Part shown: one piece after another, positions 44,454 to 52,933 of the stretch
Layout: each line of letters begins with the position of its first letter
Position numbering within the stretch: position 1 is the first letter of the stretch
Source: Bog-159 sp963738375
Lineage (GTDB): Bacteria > Acidobacteriota > Terriglobia > Bryobacterales > Bryobacteraceae
Length of the DNA: 64,000 nucleotides
Direction of reading: 5' to 3'
Assembly (NCBI GenBank): GCA_963738375.1
Contig: CAVTWL010000006.1
Coordinates: 62,001 to 126,000, forward strand
Made by a program: the position numbers and the translations under genes
Notes under the pieces: generated by a model
The model's input: only the letters and a program-made list of their open reading frames with translations
Databases searched by the model: none
Told to the model about the DNA's origin: nothing

Positions 44454-44862
44454 GAGGAGGGTGAATCGGACAATTGAACATCCATTGCGTCCTGAACCGG
44501 TCGGTCAGCGTTCCGAAACGCGCGCCCCAAAACGCATCCTGCAACGGCATCGTCACCGTACCCCCCGCGCTCAGAGACGCGAACAGTGCCTCTATCTCTT
44601 CCAGCCCTTCGCACTCGATCATGACTGCGGAGTTGTTCCCCTCCCGCAACGGCCGCTCTCCGATACTGTCCGACCCCATCAGGATCGTGGCGCCCTTGGA
44701 AATCGTCGCATGCGCGATCTGACCCTTGTGGCCCTCGCCCAAGATCCCGCCAGGAACATCCGCGGCAGGCAGCAGAAATAACTCCGCGCCAAAGCATTCC
44801 CCGTAGAAATCCATCGCCTCGCGGCAGTTGCCATCGAAGGTCACGAACGGAATGGTTTTCAT
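44449..44862 (-). CDS. VOC (glyoxalase-fold, PhnB-like) protein
   Basis: A 137-aa single-domain vicinal-oxygen-chelate protein of the PhnB-like type: IPFVTFDGNCREAMDFYGECFGAEL at the N-terminus, ISKGATILMGSDSIG in the middle, and MPLQDAFWGARFGTLTDRF then QWMFNC at the C-terminus. Proteins of this type often have no proven activity (demethylubiquinone-like domain). ATG 44862 is chosen because it starts the fold; a longer frame upstream overlaps the dapF gene on the other strand and is not coding. Only 15 bases separate this start from that of dapF. Confidence 0.82.
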   Translation of the reverse strand: MKTIPFVTFDGNCREAMDFYGECFGAELFLLPAADVPGGILGEGHKGQIAHATISKGATILMGSDSIGERPLREGNNSAVMIECEGLEEIEALFASLSAGGTVTMPLQDAFWGARFGTLTDRFRTQWMFNCPIHPPL

Positions 44863-44877
44863 CTCTACTAAACTACA

Positions 44878-45684
44878 ATGAACGTGACCATGCGCATCCC
44901 CTTTGCCAAAATGCACGGCGCCAGGAACGACTTCCTGCTCACCAGCACCGCCGATGCTCCGCCGGTCGGCCTTCCGGAAATCGCACAAGCCATTTGCAAT
45001 AGAAACACCGGCGTCGGCGCTGACGGCTGGATGCTCATCGATACCGCCCCCACCCCGCACTACGATGCAGCCATCCGCTTGTTCAATTCCGATGGCAGCG
45101 AACCGGAGATGTCCGGCAACGGGACCCGTTGCGCTGCGGCCTTTGTGATCGGCCAGGGCCGCGCCCGTGACGAAGTGCGCATCCGCACCGGCGCCGGGGT
45201 CAAATCGCTGCGCCTTCTAAATCGCCAAGGCCGTACGTTCGTCTTCGAGATGAACATGGGCCGCCCCGAAATCATCGCCGCCAGATTTGACTTGCCCCTC
45301 CTCCAAGGCACCCGCGACGTCTCGCTCCTGTGGGTTGGCAATCCGCAGTGCGCCCTGCCGGTCGCGAACTTCGATTTCGATTGGAGAGCGCTAGGCGCGG
45401 AAATCGAACATCACCCGCACTTTCCCAACCGCACCAATGTCTCCTTCATGCGAGCCATCGGCGATCGAGATCTGGAAGTGAGATTCTGGGAGCGCGGCGC
45501 GGGGGAAACTATGAGCTCAGGCACCGGGTCTACCGGCGCATTCGCGGCCGCCGTAGCGAGGGGAATGATTCAGTGCCCCGCCCGCGTCATCACGCCGGCG
45601 GGGCCTCTGGATATGCGCTGGGAAGACGATATCTTCCTTATCGGCCCGGCCGAAACAGTGGCCGAAGGCGTCTTCTTCTACTGA
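44878..45684 (+). CDS. dapF: Diaminopimelate epimerase homologue with both active-site cysteines replaced by serine
   Basis: A 268-aa protein of the DapF fold, usual length about 275. Family landmarks are present: FAKMHGARNDF (usually GxGNDF), FNSDGSEPEMSGNGTRC and WERGAGETMSSGTGSTG. In canonical DapF the two motifs read MCGNG and ACGTG, with the two Cys acting as acid and base. Here they are Ser-79 (codon TCC) and Ser-214 (codon TCA). The rest of the pattern, including GNPQCALPV, is well kept, so the reading frame is sound. Either serine supports altered or slow racemisation, or the protein acts on another substrate. No other lysine-pathway gene is adjacent. Start ATG 44878, alternatively 44890. 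Confidence 0.85.
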   Translation: MNVTMRIPFAKMHGARNDFLLTSTADAPPVGLPEIAQAICNRNTGVGADGWMLIDTAPTPHYDAAIRLFNSDGSEPEMSGNGTRCAAAFVIGQGRARDEVRIRTGAGVKSLRLLNRQGRTFVFEMNMGRPEIIAARFDLPLLQGTRDVSLLWVGNPQCALPVANFDFDWRALGAEIEHHPHFPNRTNVSFMRAIGDRDLEVRFWERGAGETMSSGTGSTGAFAAAVARGMIQCPARVITPAGPLDMRWEDDIFLIGPAETVAEGVFFY

Positions 45685-46083
45685 TTAGTGCTGTTCGTGC
45701 ATCTCATGATCGGCATGCGGCGTCTCGCCGGGCTTCATCGCAGGCTCTTCCGATCCCCGGTGGCACGTAAAGCAGGTTACGTGAGTCTTGCCGTCCGGAA
45801 ACTTGGCATTGATATCGCGCGCCAGCACGATCATCTTCCGCGCAATTTCCTTGTGATGCTTCTCATCGCTGGCAAAGTCGCCTTGCACATGGCAAAAATC
45901 GCAGCGAACTCCGAGCGCCATCCGGTATTCCTGCATCGTTTCCATCAGATGCTCCGGCTGCAATAGCTTCAAATTCTTCGGCGCAGGCATCTCCCTGTGT
46001 CCCCCTGGGGGCGGACCACCGGGCGGGGGCTGCTGCGCAAACGCGCACAACGAAGCGAACACGACCAGCATCGTCAGTTTCAT
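45685..46083 (-). CDS. Dihaem c-type cytochrome of the reaction-centre cytochrome subunit type
   Basis: A 132-aa exported protein with a signal peptide ending near residue 17 and a Pro/Gly-rich linker. Two CxxCH haem motifs occur: CDFCH at residues 61-65 and CFTCHRG at 104-110. The pattern LQPEHLMETMQEYRMALGVRCDFCHVQGDFASDEK matches the photosynthetic reaction-centre cytochrome c family (PF02276), which in non-photosynthetic acidobacteria forms small dihaem proteins. Met residues preceding each motif may serve as sixth ligands. The C-terminus is His/Met/Glu-rich. Its stop abuts the dapF stop. Periplasmic electron transfer is inferred; the partner is unknown. Confidence 0.82.
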   Translation of the reverse strand: MKLTMLVVFASLCAFAQQPPPGGPPPGGHREMPAPKNLKLLQPEHLMETMQEYRMALGVRCDFCHVQGDFASDEKHHKEIARKMIVLARDINAKFPDGKTHVTCFTCHRGSEEPAMKPGETPHADHEMHEQH

Positions 46084-46165
46084 AGCTACTCATTATCACA
46101 CAGCAGTGGCGCGGACGAGTCGCATTTCATCGTCTCCCCCCGCTGTTGGTCTCTTGCCAGTCCCT

Positions 46166-49100
46166 TTAGTGAATCGTGAACGTCAATGCGTTCGACGTGC
46201 CGCCGCCAGGCGCCGGATTCTTCACTGTCACCGAAGCGGTCCCCGCCGCCGCGATGTCCGCCGCTGGAACCTTTGCTGTAACTTGCGTGCCGCTCACGAA
46301 GGTGGTGGCCAGAGCCGCGCCGTTCCACTCCACCGTGCATCCGGAAACGAACTTGGTCCCGTTTACCGTCAGCGTGAATGAAGCGCCGCCGTGCGTCGCG
46401 CTCGATGGGGAAAGCGAAACCGCCGTCGGCACCGCATTGGGCGCCTCTACGTGTACGCTGATGCTCGCCGTCGCGGTGTTCCCGCTGGTGTCAATAGCCG
46501 AAGCCGTAATCGTCCGATTGCCGGCGGTCCCCGAAAGAGCTGGAAAACTGGCCGTGTAGGTGGAACCGCTCCCTTTAGCCACGATCAGTTCGCTTGGGTC
46601 GATGACACCATTGCCATTCACATCGAAAGCAACGGTCACTGAGCCGACTGCCGCGTTGTCCGTCGCTGTCACGCTGACCTTCAGAGGCAGTGTCAGTCCT
46701 TCATTGGCATTCGCTTTTGGCGACGTAATCGCCACGGCCGGCGGCGTGCTGTCGATCGACCCGTTGATATTGACATAATCCACAGCGGTCAGTTCCGGTG
46801 TCTCCAATTCGCTCTCCGGGAACGTACCGAACGATAACCCGGCTGTATTGCCCAGGTGCATCTCCGAATCGGAAAAGTTTTCCTGCAGATTACCCCAGTC
46901 GTTGAAGGTCGGATCGGTCGCGCCGGAGTAGCTCTGAACGGTCGCGTCCTCATTGCACTCAAGCTGCCAGCTGTAGCTCATCAAACTGAGATAATCCGAA
47001 CCTTGATAAGCATTGAAGTTAGTGCCCCCGTGGCGCAGCCCCAAGGTGTGTCCCAATTCGTGCGCGATCGTTCGCCATTGCGCGCAAGGAGTACCCAATA
47101 CGGCGGTGGTGGCCAGCGGCGCCACGCTGAACCCGCCGAAAGTAATAATCAAATCGTTGCCGGGCAGGGAATTCGCATCCGGCGAGTTATAGAAGAACAC
47201 CTCCGACAGTCCGCTGCTCCCTTCCAGTAGGCTGAACGTGCTCGTGTGATCGGGATTGGTTTTCCAGTTCGATCCGATCTGAACCGTAGTGGAGTTCAGA
47301 ATATCCATTACCGTGCCATACTCGCCCACACCGGTGCCGCCCGTGATCTTAACCACATCCCCAACGGATGTGCTGGCGGGAAGCGGGCTCAGCGAAGTCA
47401 AGGTATTCGGGCCGGCCGTTCCAACCTTCCAGCTGTTGGCGTTGGCGCTGTCCTGCTCCACTCCAAAAAAGTTGCCCAACACCGCATAGTGAAATGCCAG
47501 TTCGCGTCCGTCCTTGTCGTGCGATCCGAAATAGTTGTCCTTCACATCCTGATACGCCCGCGTTGCGATGCCCGGCACGGTCAGGGAATTCGGGATGCCG
47601 AAATAGATGACTTCGGGGAAGCCGCTGCTGCCGGTTCCGCTGAGACCGATCTGGCTGCCTCCGTCGAGCGGCCCCGATCCCATGTTGACGTTGTACGGTA
47701 CCCCGGCTGAGTCCGTCCCCGACCCGCCATCGATGTGCATCGTAATCCCCGCAGGGATGGATGCCGGCGCCGTGCCGTCGATGCGCGAACCGTATGAGGT
47801 CCCGTTCAAGGCGGGCGCTTTCGCAAACATGGATTCCAGGAAGCCCGCGGCCCCCTGACCCGGCGCCGCGCCGATCACGCCCGGAAATGGCTGGTATGTG
47901 TAATTCGCTTGCTTCGCGATCCAGTCGACCTCCAGGAATAAGTCGCGCTCGTTGACATTAGCCCCCATCGCCGCCAGGTTCAGATCCACAATGCCATCCT
48001 GGTCCATGTCGATTCCCGTCGTTTCCCAATGATCGAGCAAGCCGTCCTGATCCGAGTCCAAATGGTTGCCCCGCGCGATGAACTGCCCGGTCGCAGTCGA
48101 AGCCCAAAATGCGACGCGATGGTCGCCGCGCCGCATGGTGCGTACCGCGCCCGTTTCATCTTCGGCGGCGTTGGCGATTCCGTCTAAAACATTCACTGCG
48201 GTAACCACGTTGCTGCCAATGCGGTCGCCGACCTGAACCACGGGAATAGCCGTACGGGCGTGCCCGATCCAAACATTTGCCCCGAGCTCCTCTTCCACAT
48301 CGCAGCGGATCGTCCAAAGACCCTGCTGGCCCGAAAAGAAGAGCGGCACTCCGCTCTTCAGCACCGGATTCGGCCGGCTCGCCTCCGACGGCGTTCCGAT
48401 AAAAGAAACCACAAACGAATAGTTATAAGTGCCCGAGCCTCCGAACTTTACATCGGTTACCGCCACGCGGCTTTCAACCCCATATCCGGCGGGATTAAAG
48501 TAAATTGCGTTGCCGGCCTCGTCGTACCCGAGTTCCGCGCCAGGCTTGCAAGTGTTCCCGGGAACGCACAGGCCGTTCTGCGCGCCATTCTCCATCACCT
48601 GGAGACCGGTCAGTTGCGTCAACACCCACTCGCTGCCGAATTTCCAATACGCAAAGATGCCCGGCCCGGCTGGAATGCCGGTCGCCGCCGCGCCCGCCGC
48701 GTTAAGATTTCCCTGAAAGGCGATGATGTTGCCGTCCCGCGAGAGCCCCGGCGCCGAATCGATCGAAGTGAAATACTTCCCGTCGGCGATGGTAGTCGAG
48801 GACTGCAGGCCGCGCGCGTATAGCACCATCTCGAAGTTTCCGTTGCCGTTCGATGCCGTCGTATACAGCAGCACTTCATCGGCATCGTCGATTACCGGTT
48901 CGCCCACGCTCACGCTCACCGTCGTCTTATAGAGCGTGCCTGTGGAGAGCTCCTCAACCAGGTACTTAGTGGTGGGATTGTTTTGATCCAGCGCCATAAA
49001 GGCCACGTCGCCGTTCTTGTTTACGCTCGGATAAGGAAAGATAGCGCCGAACTGCTGGCTCGGCCCCCCCCGGCCTGCATACCGGTAGGAATCCGCGGTC

Positions 49101-49543
49101 GCCGTGTTCCATACCCGGATTGACGTCGTTGCCGGACTTGTCGTCGTGATACTGTCTTTCGATACCAGCGATGGAACACCCGGATACGCCGAGCCGATTT
49201 GCACCGCGGCATCGTAAATCTCGCTGCTCCCTGTTTCGCCGGGATTAATCGGACTGGCTGCGGGATGCATGTGGCCGTCGCCCACCCACAACCCATTGCC
49301 GCTCAGTGCTGTAGTCTGCCCCGCGAAGCCCACCTGCCCGAAATCGTTGATGGAAGGATAGGATCCGAGGGTCGTGAAATTATTGCCATTACAACTGCCC
49401 GTCTGAGCAATGATGTAATATTCGTAGAATTTTCCAGGAATAGCGCTGTTGGTGCATTGCCCCAAAGCGCCGCTGGCCGCGGCAATCATGCTAGCTGCCG
49501 GCAAAATGACAGTTATGAACGAGTGAAATCTTGGGTAAGTCAT
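46166..49543 (-). CDS. Very large secreted metzincin-type metalloprotease with Ig-like C-terminus
   Basis: A 1125-aa protein with a signal peptide (about 1-28). The first half resembles a beta-propeller or TolB-like region (repeated LSRDGNIIAFQG, NKNGDVAFMA phrases). A DxDxDG-type calcium loop (LDSDQDGLLDHWETTGIDMD) lies near residue 505. The zinc site HELGHTLGLRHGG (about residues 826-838) fits HExxHxxGxxH, and LMSYSW shortly after is the Met-turn, so a metzincin protease is expected. The C-terminus has an Ig-like domain (DSTPPAVAITSPKANANEG region) and an IPT/TIG-like domain (VSLSPSSATHGGASFTLTV region). Secreted proteolysis or cleavage of surface polymers is the likely role. Confidence 0.85.
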   Translation of the reverse strand: MTYPRFHSFITVILPAASMIAAASGALGQCTNSAIPGKFYEYYIIAQTGSCNGNNFTTLGSYPSINDFGQVGFAGQTTALSGNGLWVGDGHMHPAASPINPGETGSSEIYDAAVQIGSAYPGVPSLVSKDSITTTSPATTSIRVWNTATADSYRYAGRGGPSQQFGAIFPYPSVNKNGDVAFMALDQNNPTTKYLVEELSTGTLYKTTVSVSVGEPVIDDADEVLLYTTASNGNGNFEMVLYARGLQSSTTIADGKYFTSIDSAPGLSRDGNIIAFQGNLNAAGAAATGIPAGPGIFAYWKFGSEWVLTQLTGLQVMENGAQNGLCVPGNTCKPGAELGYDEAGNAIYFNPAGYGVESRVAVTDVKFGGSGTYNYSFVVSFIGTPSEASRPNPVLKSGVPLFFSGQQGLWTIRCDVEEELGANVWIGHARTAIPVVQVGDRIGSNVVTAVNVLDGIANAAEDETGAVRTMRRGDHRVAFWASTATGQFIARGNHLDSDQDGLLDHWETTGIDMDQDGIVDLNLAAMGANVNERDLFLEVDWIAKQANYTYQPFPGVIGAAPGQGAAGFLESMFAKAPALNGTSYGSRIDGTAPASIPAGITMHIDGGSGTDSAGVPYNVNMGSGPLDGGSQIGLSGTGSSGFPEVIYFGIPNSLTVPGIATRAYQDVKDNYFGSHDKDGRELAFHYAVLGNFFGVEQDSANANSWKVGTAGPNTLTSLSPLPASTSVGDVVKITGGTGVGEYGTVMDILNSTTVQIGSNWKTNPDHTSTFSLLEGSSGLSEVFFYNSPDANSLPGNDLIITFGGFSVAPLATTAVLGTPCAQWRTIAHELGHTLGLRHGGTNFNAYQGSDYLSLMSYSWQLECNEDATVQSYSGATDPTFNDWGNLQENFSDSEMHLGNTAGLSFGTFPESELETPELTAVDYVNINGSIDSTPPAVAITSPKANANEGLTLPLKVSVTATDNAAVGSVTVAFDVNGNGVIDPSELIVAKGSGSTYTASFPALSGTAGNRTITASAIDTSGNTATASISVHVEAPNAVPTAVSLSPSSATHGGASFTLTVNGTKFVSGCTVEWNGAALATTFVSGTQVTAKVPAADIAAAGTASVTVKNPAPGGGTSNALTFTIH

Positions 49544-49654
49544 AGGTGTGAACTCAAAAAATGGGTTTCCTGTGGATGATAGACCGATTAAGTATAGAAG
49601 CCGGGCAAGCCGAACACAAGAAGGAAAAAGTACTGCCGGTTCCAGTGAGAAAAC

Positions 49655-50098
49655 TTACTGAGCGGCCGCCAGAACCTCTGACGGCTCCGGCTTTCCGCGC
49701 TTGCCGTAGCGGATCCTGCCGTCCGGCCCGATCAGGTAGACTGTACGTTTTACGAACAGACCGTTGGCATGGTAAAGCGAGGCGACTTTCTGCCCTTCGT
49801 CAACCAGAAGAGGAAAGGGAAGGCGATACTTTTCCTGGAACTTTGCGTGGCTCGCCGCGCCCGCCGGATTCACCCCGAACACCAGCGCATTGCGTTTGCG
49901 CGCCTCGCTCCATTGGTCGCGGAACTCGCAAAGTTGTTTACGGCAAGTCGGCGTGTCGTCGCCCGGATAAAACACCAGCACGACATTCTTGCCTCTTAGT
50001 TTCGAAAGGCTGACACTCCCTCCATCCTGCTTCCGCAGCGTGAAATCGGGCGCCTGCGAACTTGTGGGCAATGGGTCTGAAAACAGCCAGTCAAACAT
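49655..50098 (-). CDS. Peroxiredoxin (AhpC/TSA, Bcp-like)
   Basis: A 147-aa peroxiredoxin with the peroxidatic Cys-52 in PGDDTPTCRKQLCEFRD; Cys-57 may resolve it. VVLVFYPGDDTP and KRTVYLIGPDGRIRYGKRG are the usual neighbours. It differs from the bcp gene at 42.5 kb mainly by DDTPTC for STPGCT. No signal peptide is visible. The GNAT gene upstream on the same strand ends 19 bases from its start, so the two may share a transcript. Confidence 0.88.
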   Translation of the reverse strand: MFDWLFSDPLPTSSQAPDFTLRKQDGGSVSLSKLRGKNVVLVFYPGDDTPTCRKQLCEFRDQWSEARKRNALVFGVNPAGAASHAKFQEKYRLPFPLLVDEGQKVASLYHANGLFVKRTVYLIGPDGRIRYGKRGKPEPSEVLAAAQ

Positions 50099-50117
50099 GA
50101 ATGATCCTCCGGCGAAA

Positions 50118-51101
50118 CTAAAACCCTTCCCAAACGTACGCGCAAAACTTACGGATCGTCTCGAAGCCGACCTGTTCGTAAAGCCGGATGGCGTCCCGAT
50201 TCGAGGCGGTCACCGTCAAGCTGGTCTTCCGGCAGCCCGCCTCCCGCAATAAACTCAGAGACTGTCGCAGCAACCCATAGCCCACCCCCGTGCCGCGCAC
50301 CCACGGCGCCACGCAAATTTGCGTGATGTGCCCGCAATAAGGCATCACCAGGCTCGCCAGGCAGATACCGCAGACGCGACCGCTCAGCCGGTCGAATGCT
50401 GCCACCGACGCCGGTTTGAAAAACGTTCCGCATCCCGGATACTGAACGATATTGAACAGGAATCGCCGCGCCCCTGCCACCGACCGGTATTGATCGTTGA
50501 TCGAACTGTCTACGTGCCCTTGATACGCAGCCGCGATCAATTGGGCCGCCGGCTCTTGATATTGATCCGACCAGCGTTCCATATAAACGCGGCTCGCGGC
50601 CGGCTCCGCCCGCCTCTCGGCTTCAAGGTTGGCCGAATGCATATCCAGCATCATGAAGTTACGCTCGAAGATGCTCAGATGCTTGGCCAGCGGCAAGAGG
50701 CCCCCGGCCCGCCACATCATCAACTGAGACTCAATACGCCCTACTTGCGGCGCGGCCGCCAAAGCACCGAGTACGGACTGCAACAGCAGGCTCTCATTCC
50801 GATCGTCGCAGTAAGCGTCCCGCACGAACAAATCGCCGATCAGGCCCTTCTGATCCTCCAGCACGTAATAGGCGTAGCCGGCTGCTTCGCCGTCATCCAC
50901 AAGCGCAAAACCGTTCAGCGCCCGCATGTCCACAAACCGGCGCACCAGTTCCGCCGACTTGCTGAAATCCCAGTCGAGAAGCTGCCGCCACGACTCCACT
51001 TCTTCGTCCAGCAACGATTCCAGATCCTCGGAGCGCAGATGGCGCAGGTCCACCAAACTGGGTGTGGGCGCGAAAGCGGCAGGTTCGAGGCGCGCGGCCA
51101 T
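50118..51101 (-). CDS. Tandem GNAT-family N-acetyltransferase
   Basis: A 327-aa protein with two GNAT folds. The C-terminal one is complete, with the acetyl-CoA pyrophosphate motif in ICVAPWVRGTGVGYGLLRQS (R-x-x-G-x-G) and a TVTASNRDAIRLYEQVGFET end. The N-terminal half has the GNAT shape (FALVDDGEAAGYAYYVLEDQ and GDLFVRDAYC) but lacks a clear motif A and is probably structural, as in mycothiol synthase-like tandem GNATs. ATG 51101 starts Met-Ala-Ala-Arg. Substrate amine unknown. Confidence 0.8.
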   Translation of the reverse strand: MAARLEPAAFAPTPSLVDLRHLRSEDLESLLDEEVESWRQLLDWDFSKSAELVRRFVDMRALNGFALVDDGEAAGYAYYVLEDQKGLIGDLFVRDAYCDDRNESLLLQSVLGALAAAPQVGRIESQLMMWRAGGLLPLAKHLSIFERNFMMLDMHSANLEAERRAEPAASRVYMERWSDQYQEPAAQLIAAAYQGHVDSSINDQYRSVAGARRFLFNIVQYPGCGTFFKPASVAAFDRLSGRVCGICLASLVMPYCGHITQICVAPWVRGTGVGYGLLRQSLSLLREAGCRKTSLTVTASNRDAIRLYEQVGFETIRKFCAYVWEGF

Positions 51102-51420
51102 GCTGCCGCCATTGTATCAGGTAGTTACCGGCGCGCCTTTCAGATATGCCAGCTCGGGTTTGCCACATGAAAGCGCGAAGAGCGCCTCTTTCCGCCGCAC
51201 GGAGGAGAGACCTCAATGACCTACAGCGGCGCGGGGAGCAACAATTTGCGCGGGACCCTCGAAAGTAGGGACTAGCCAAAACGCCCGCCGATCGTGTAAG
51301 TCCTATCGACGGTGTACTTCAGGCAGAGCCGAGACCTGTTGGCTCGTCCCGCCGAGCGTTACAATGAACGTTGCTGCGATCGATCTCCTCGCCTTTTAGG
51401 TCGCCTACCCTGCTGACACT
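51102..51420. other. Intergenic region with a 19-codon open frame
   Basis: This 319-base gap holds no recognisable gene. One short frame stands out: ATG 51216 to TAG 51275 (19 codons, starting Met-Thr-Tyr-Ser-Gly-Ala-Gly), with GGAGGAGAG about six bases upstream, the best ribosome-like site in the gap. A second frame of 33 codons overlaps it. Conservation is unknown, so I do not call it a gene. No terminator with a T-run and no riboswitch is visible. Confidence 0.4.
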
Positions 51421-51972
51421 ATGCCGGTGCTGATCTCACTGCTGCGCGGAATTAACTTAGCCGGTCGCCGCAAAGTTAAAATGGAAGAGCTGCGAGCGAT
51501 CTATGCTGCGCAGGGCTTTCAAGACGTACAAACCTATATCAATTCCGGCAACGTGATCTTCAAAACCGGCGCTCGCGACCTTCTTCGCCTCCGCCAGCGC
51601 CTCGAAGATTCGATCGAAGAGGCCTTCGGCTTTCGCTCCCACGTGGTCCTGCGAACTCCCGCCGATCTGCGAGACGTCATCGCCCGCAACCCTTTCGCCG
51701 CGAAGGAATGCTTGGATCCCCGTAGGCTCGCCATTTGCTTTCTGGCCGGCGAATTGAGCACCCCCACCCAGCGCCTGCTCCACACACTGGATTGCAAACC
51801 CGAGGAGTTGCACGCCCACGCGCGCGAGCTTTTCATCTACTATCCCAACGGCATGGCGCGGCCGAAATTGTCTCTGGTTGCGGTAGAGAAGATCATGAAA
51901 ATCTCCGGCACGAGTCGTAACTTGAACACGGTGAAAAAACTGCTGGAAATGGCGGAGAAGTTGGAAGCCTGA
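51421..51972 (+). CDS. DUF1697 family protein
   Basis: A 183-aa DUF1697 protein: MPVLISLLRGINLAGRRKV at the N-terminus, QDVQTYINSGNVIFKT, then VVLRTPADLRDVIARNPFA and the end ARPKLSLVAVEKIMKISGTSRNLNTVKKLLEMAEK. The pattern is typical of the family, known from many soil bacteria and of unknown function. ATG 51421 has no obvious ribosome site but starts exactly at the family's N-terminus. It converges with the S1/P1 nuclease gene with only 3 bases between. Confidence 0.9.
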   Translation: MPVLISLLRGINLAGRRKVKMEELRAIYAAQGFQDVQTYINSGNVIFKTGARDLLRLRQRLEDSIEEAFGFRSHVVLRTPADLRDVIARNPFAAKECLDPRRLAICFLAGELSTPTQRLLHTLDCKPEELHAHARELFIYYPNGMARPKLSLVAVEKIMKISGTSRNLNTVKKLLEMAEKLEA

Positions 51973-51975
51973 GTG

Positions 51976-52881
51976 CTAGTCGCCGTAAATGGCGTTCAGC
52001 ATCGCCGCCAACCGTACGCCGCCTTTATACAACTGCTCTCGCACCACTTTTACGGATTCCGTGCCATACGACCGCGGACCATTCACTTTAACGTCGCGCA
52101 AACTCGCCGGAGCTTCCGTCGCGCAATTCCGCGGCTGCACGTCGATGAACGTGGCAATCACCGGCAGCCGCGGCCGCGCCTTGCCATATACCTGCGCCTT
52201 CGCCACCAGGAAGGAATCGGCGGCAATGTTCTCGATGCTGCCGTAGTCCTGCCAACGCTGCCTCTTGCGGTGAAACCTGCTTTCCATTCCAGAAATCATC
52301 CCGGGCCCATCCTCCGCTACGAGTTTGTCCACCAGCGTTATGTCCCAAACAGCGTGCAGATTATGCACCGGATCGAAACCAGTAACGTTCACGCAATTGC
52401 CGCCCGCATCGGCATCGGTCACGCAATGCAGCGGCTGATGGATATCGCCCGCAAAATGCACCAGGAATGCCAGTTCTTTCGATTCCGGCCAAGTGCCATC
52501 GGCCTTGTGCTGCTTCAAATTCGTCAGATATTGCGTCATCTTCGCAACGATGCAGTTGCCTTCCGGGCACCGCGCGGCAATGTGCGTCGGCCCCTCAAAC
52601 ATTCCGACGTCGATGTAATGCCACGGCGCAGTCGCGCCCTTGCCGCCAGGCATGTGGTCGGGCCAGATCGCCGCCCGCGCCATCGCCTCCGCCAACGAAT
52701 CCGTTGTGCCCGCGGGCGGCGCGAAAGTCGAATCCTGCTTCAGTAGCTCCGCAATCGCCTGCCGCGCGCGTTCCGTCAAATGGGCGGATGCAATGCGCGC
52801 TACTGTCTTATGCCCTTCGTCGCCCCAGCACCACGCCTGTCCCGGAACGAGCAACAATAGTGCGACAGCACTTCTCCACAT
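51976..52881 (-). CDS. Secreted S1/P1 nuclease
   Basis: A 301-aa exported zinc-dependent nuclease that cleaves single-stranded DNA and RNA. A signal peptide ends just before Trp-19 in WCWGDEGHKTVARIAS; the mature N-terminal Trp is a zinc ligand in this family. Further zinc residues are in WHYIDVGMF, AFLVHFAGDIHQPLHCVTDADAGG and HNLHAVWD. All three zinc sites seem populated. Length and motif order fit secreted bacterial P1 nucleases. The role is likely nutrient salvage from nucleic acids outside the cell. Confidence 0.9.
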   Translation of the reverse strand: MWRSAVALLLLVPGQAWCWGDEGHKTVARIASAHLTERARQAIAELLKQDSTFAPPAGTTDSLAEAMARAAIWPDHMPGGKGATAPWHYIDVGMFEGPTHIAARCPEGNCIVAKMTQYLTNLKQHKADGTWPESKELAFLVHFAGDIHQPLHCVTDADAGGNCVNVTGFDPVHNLHAVWDITLVDKLVAEDGPGMISGMESRFHRKRQRWQDYGSIENIAADSFLVAKAQVYGKARPRLPVIATFIDVQPRNCATEAPASLRDVKVNGPRSYGTESVKVVREQLYKGGVRLAAMLNAIYGD

Positions 52882-52933
52882 CGCCCCAGTATAAGGGCAA
52901 CCCTTGCATCTGTGCTCTCCTCACACGCCGCAT

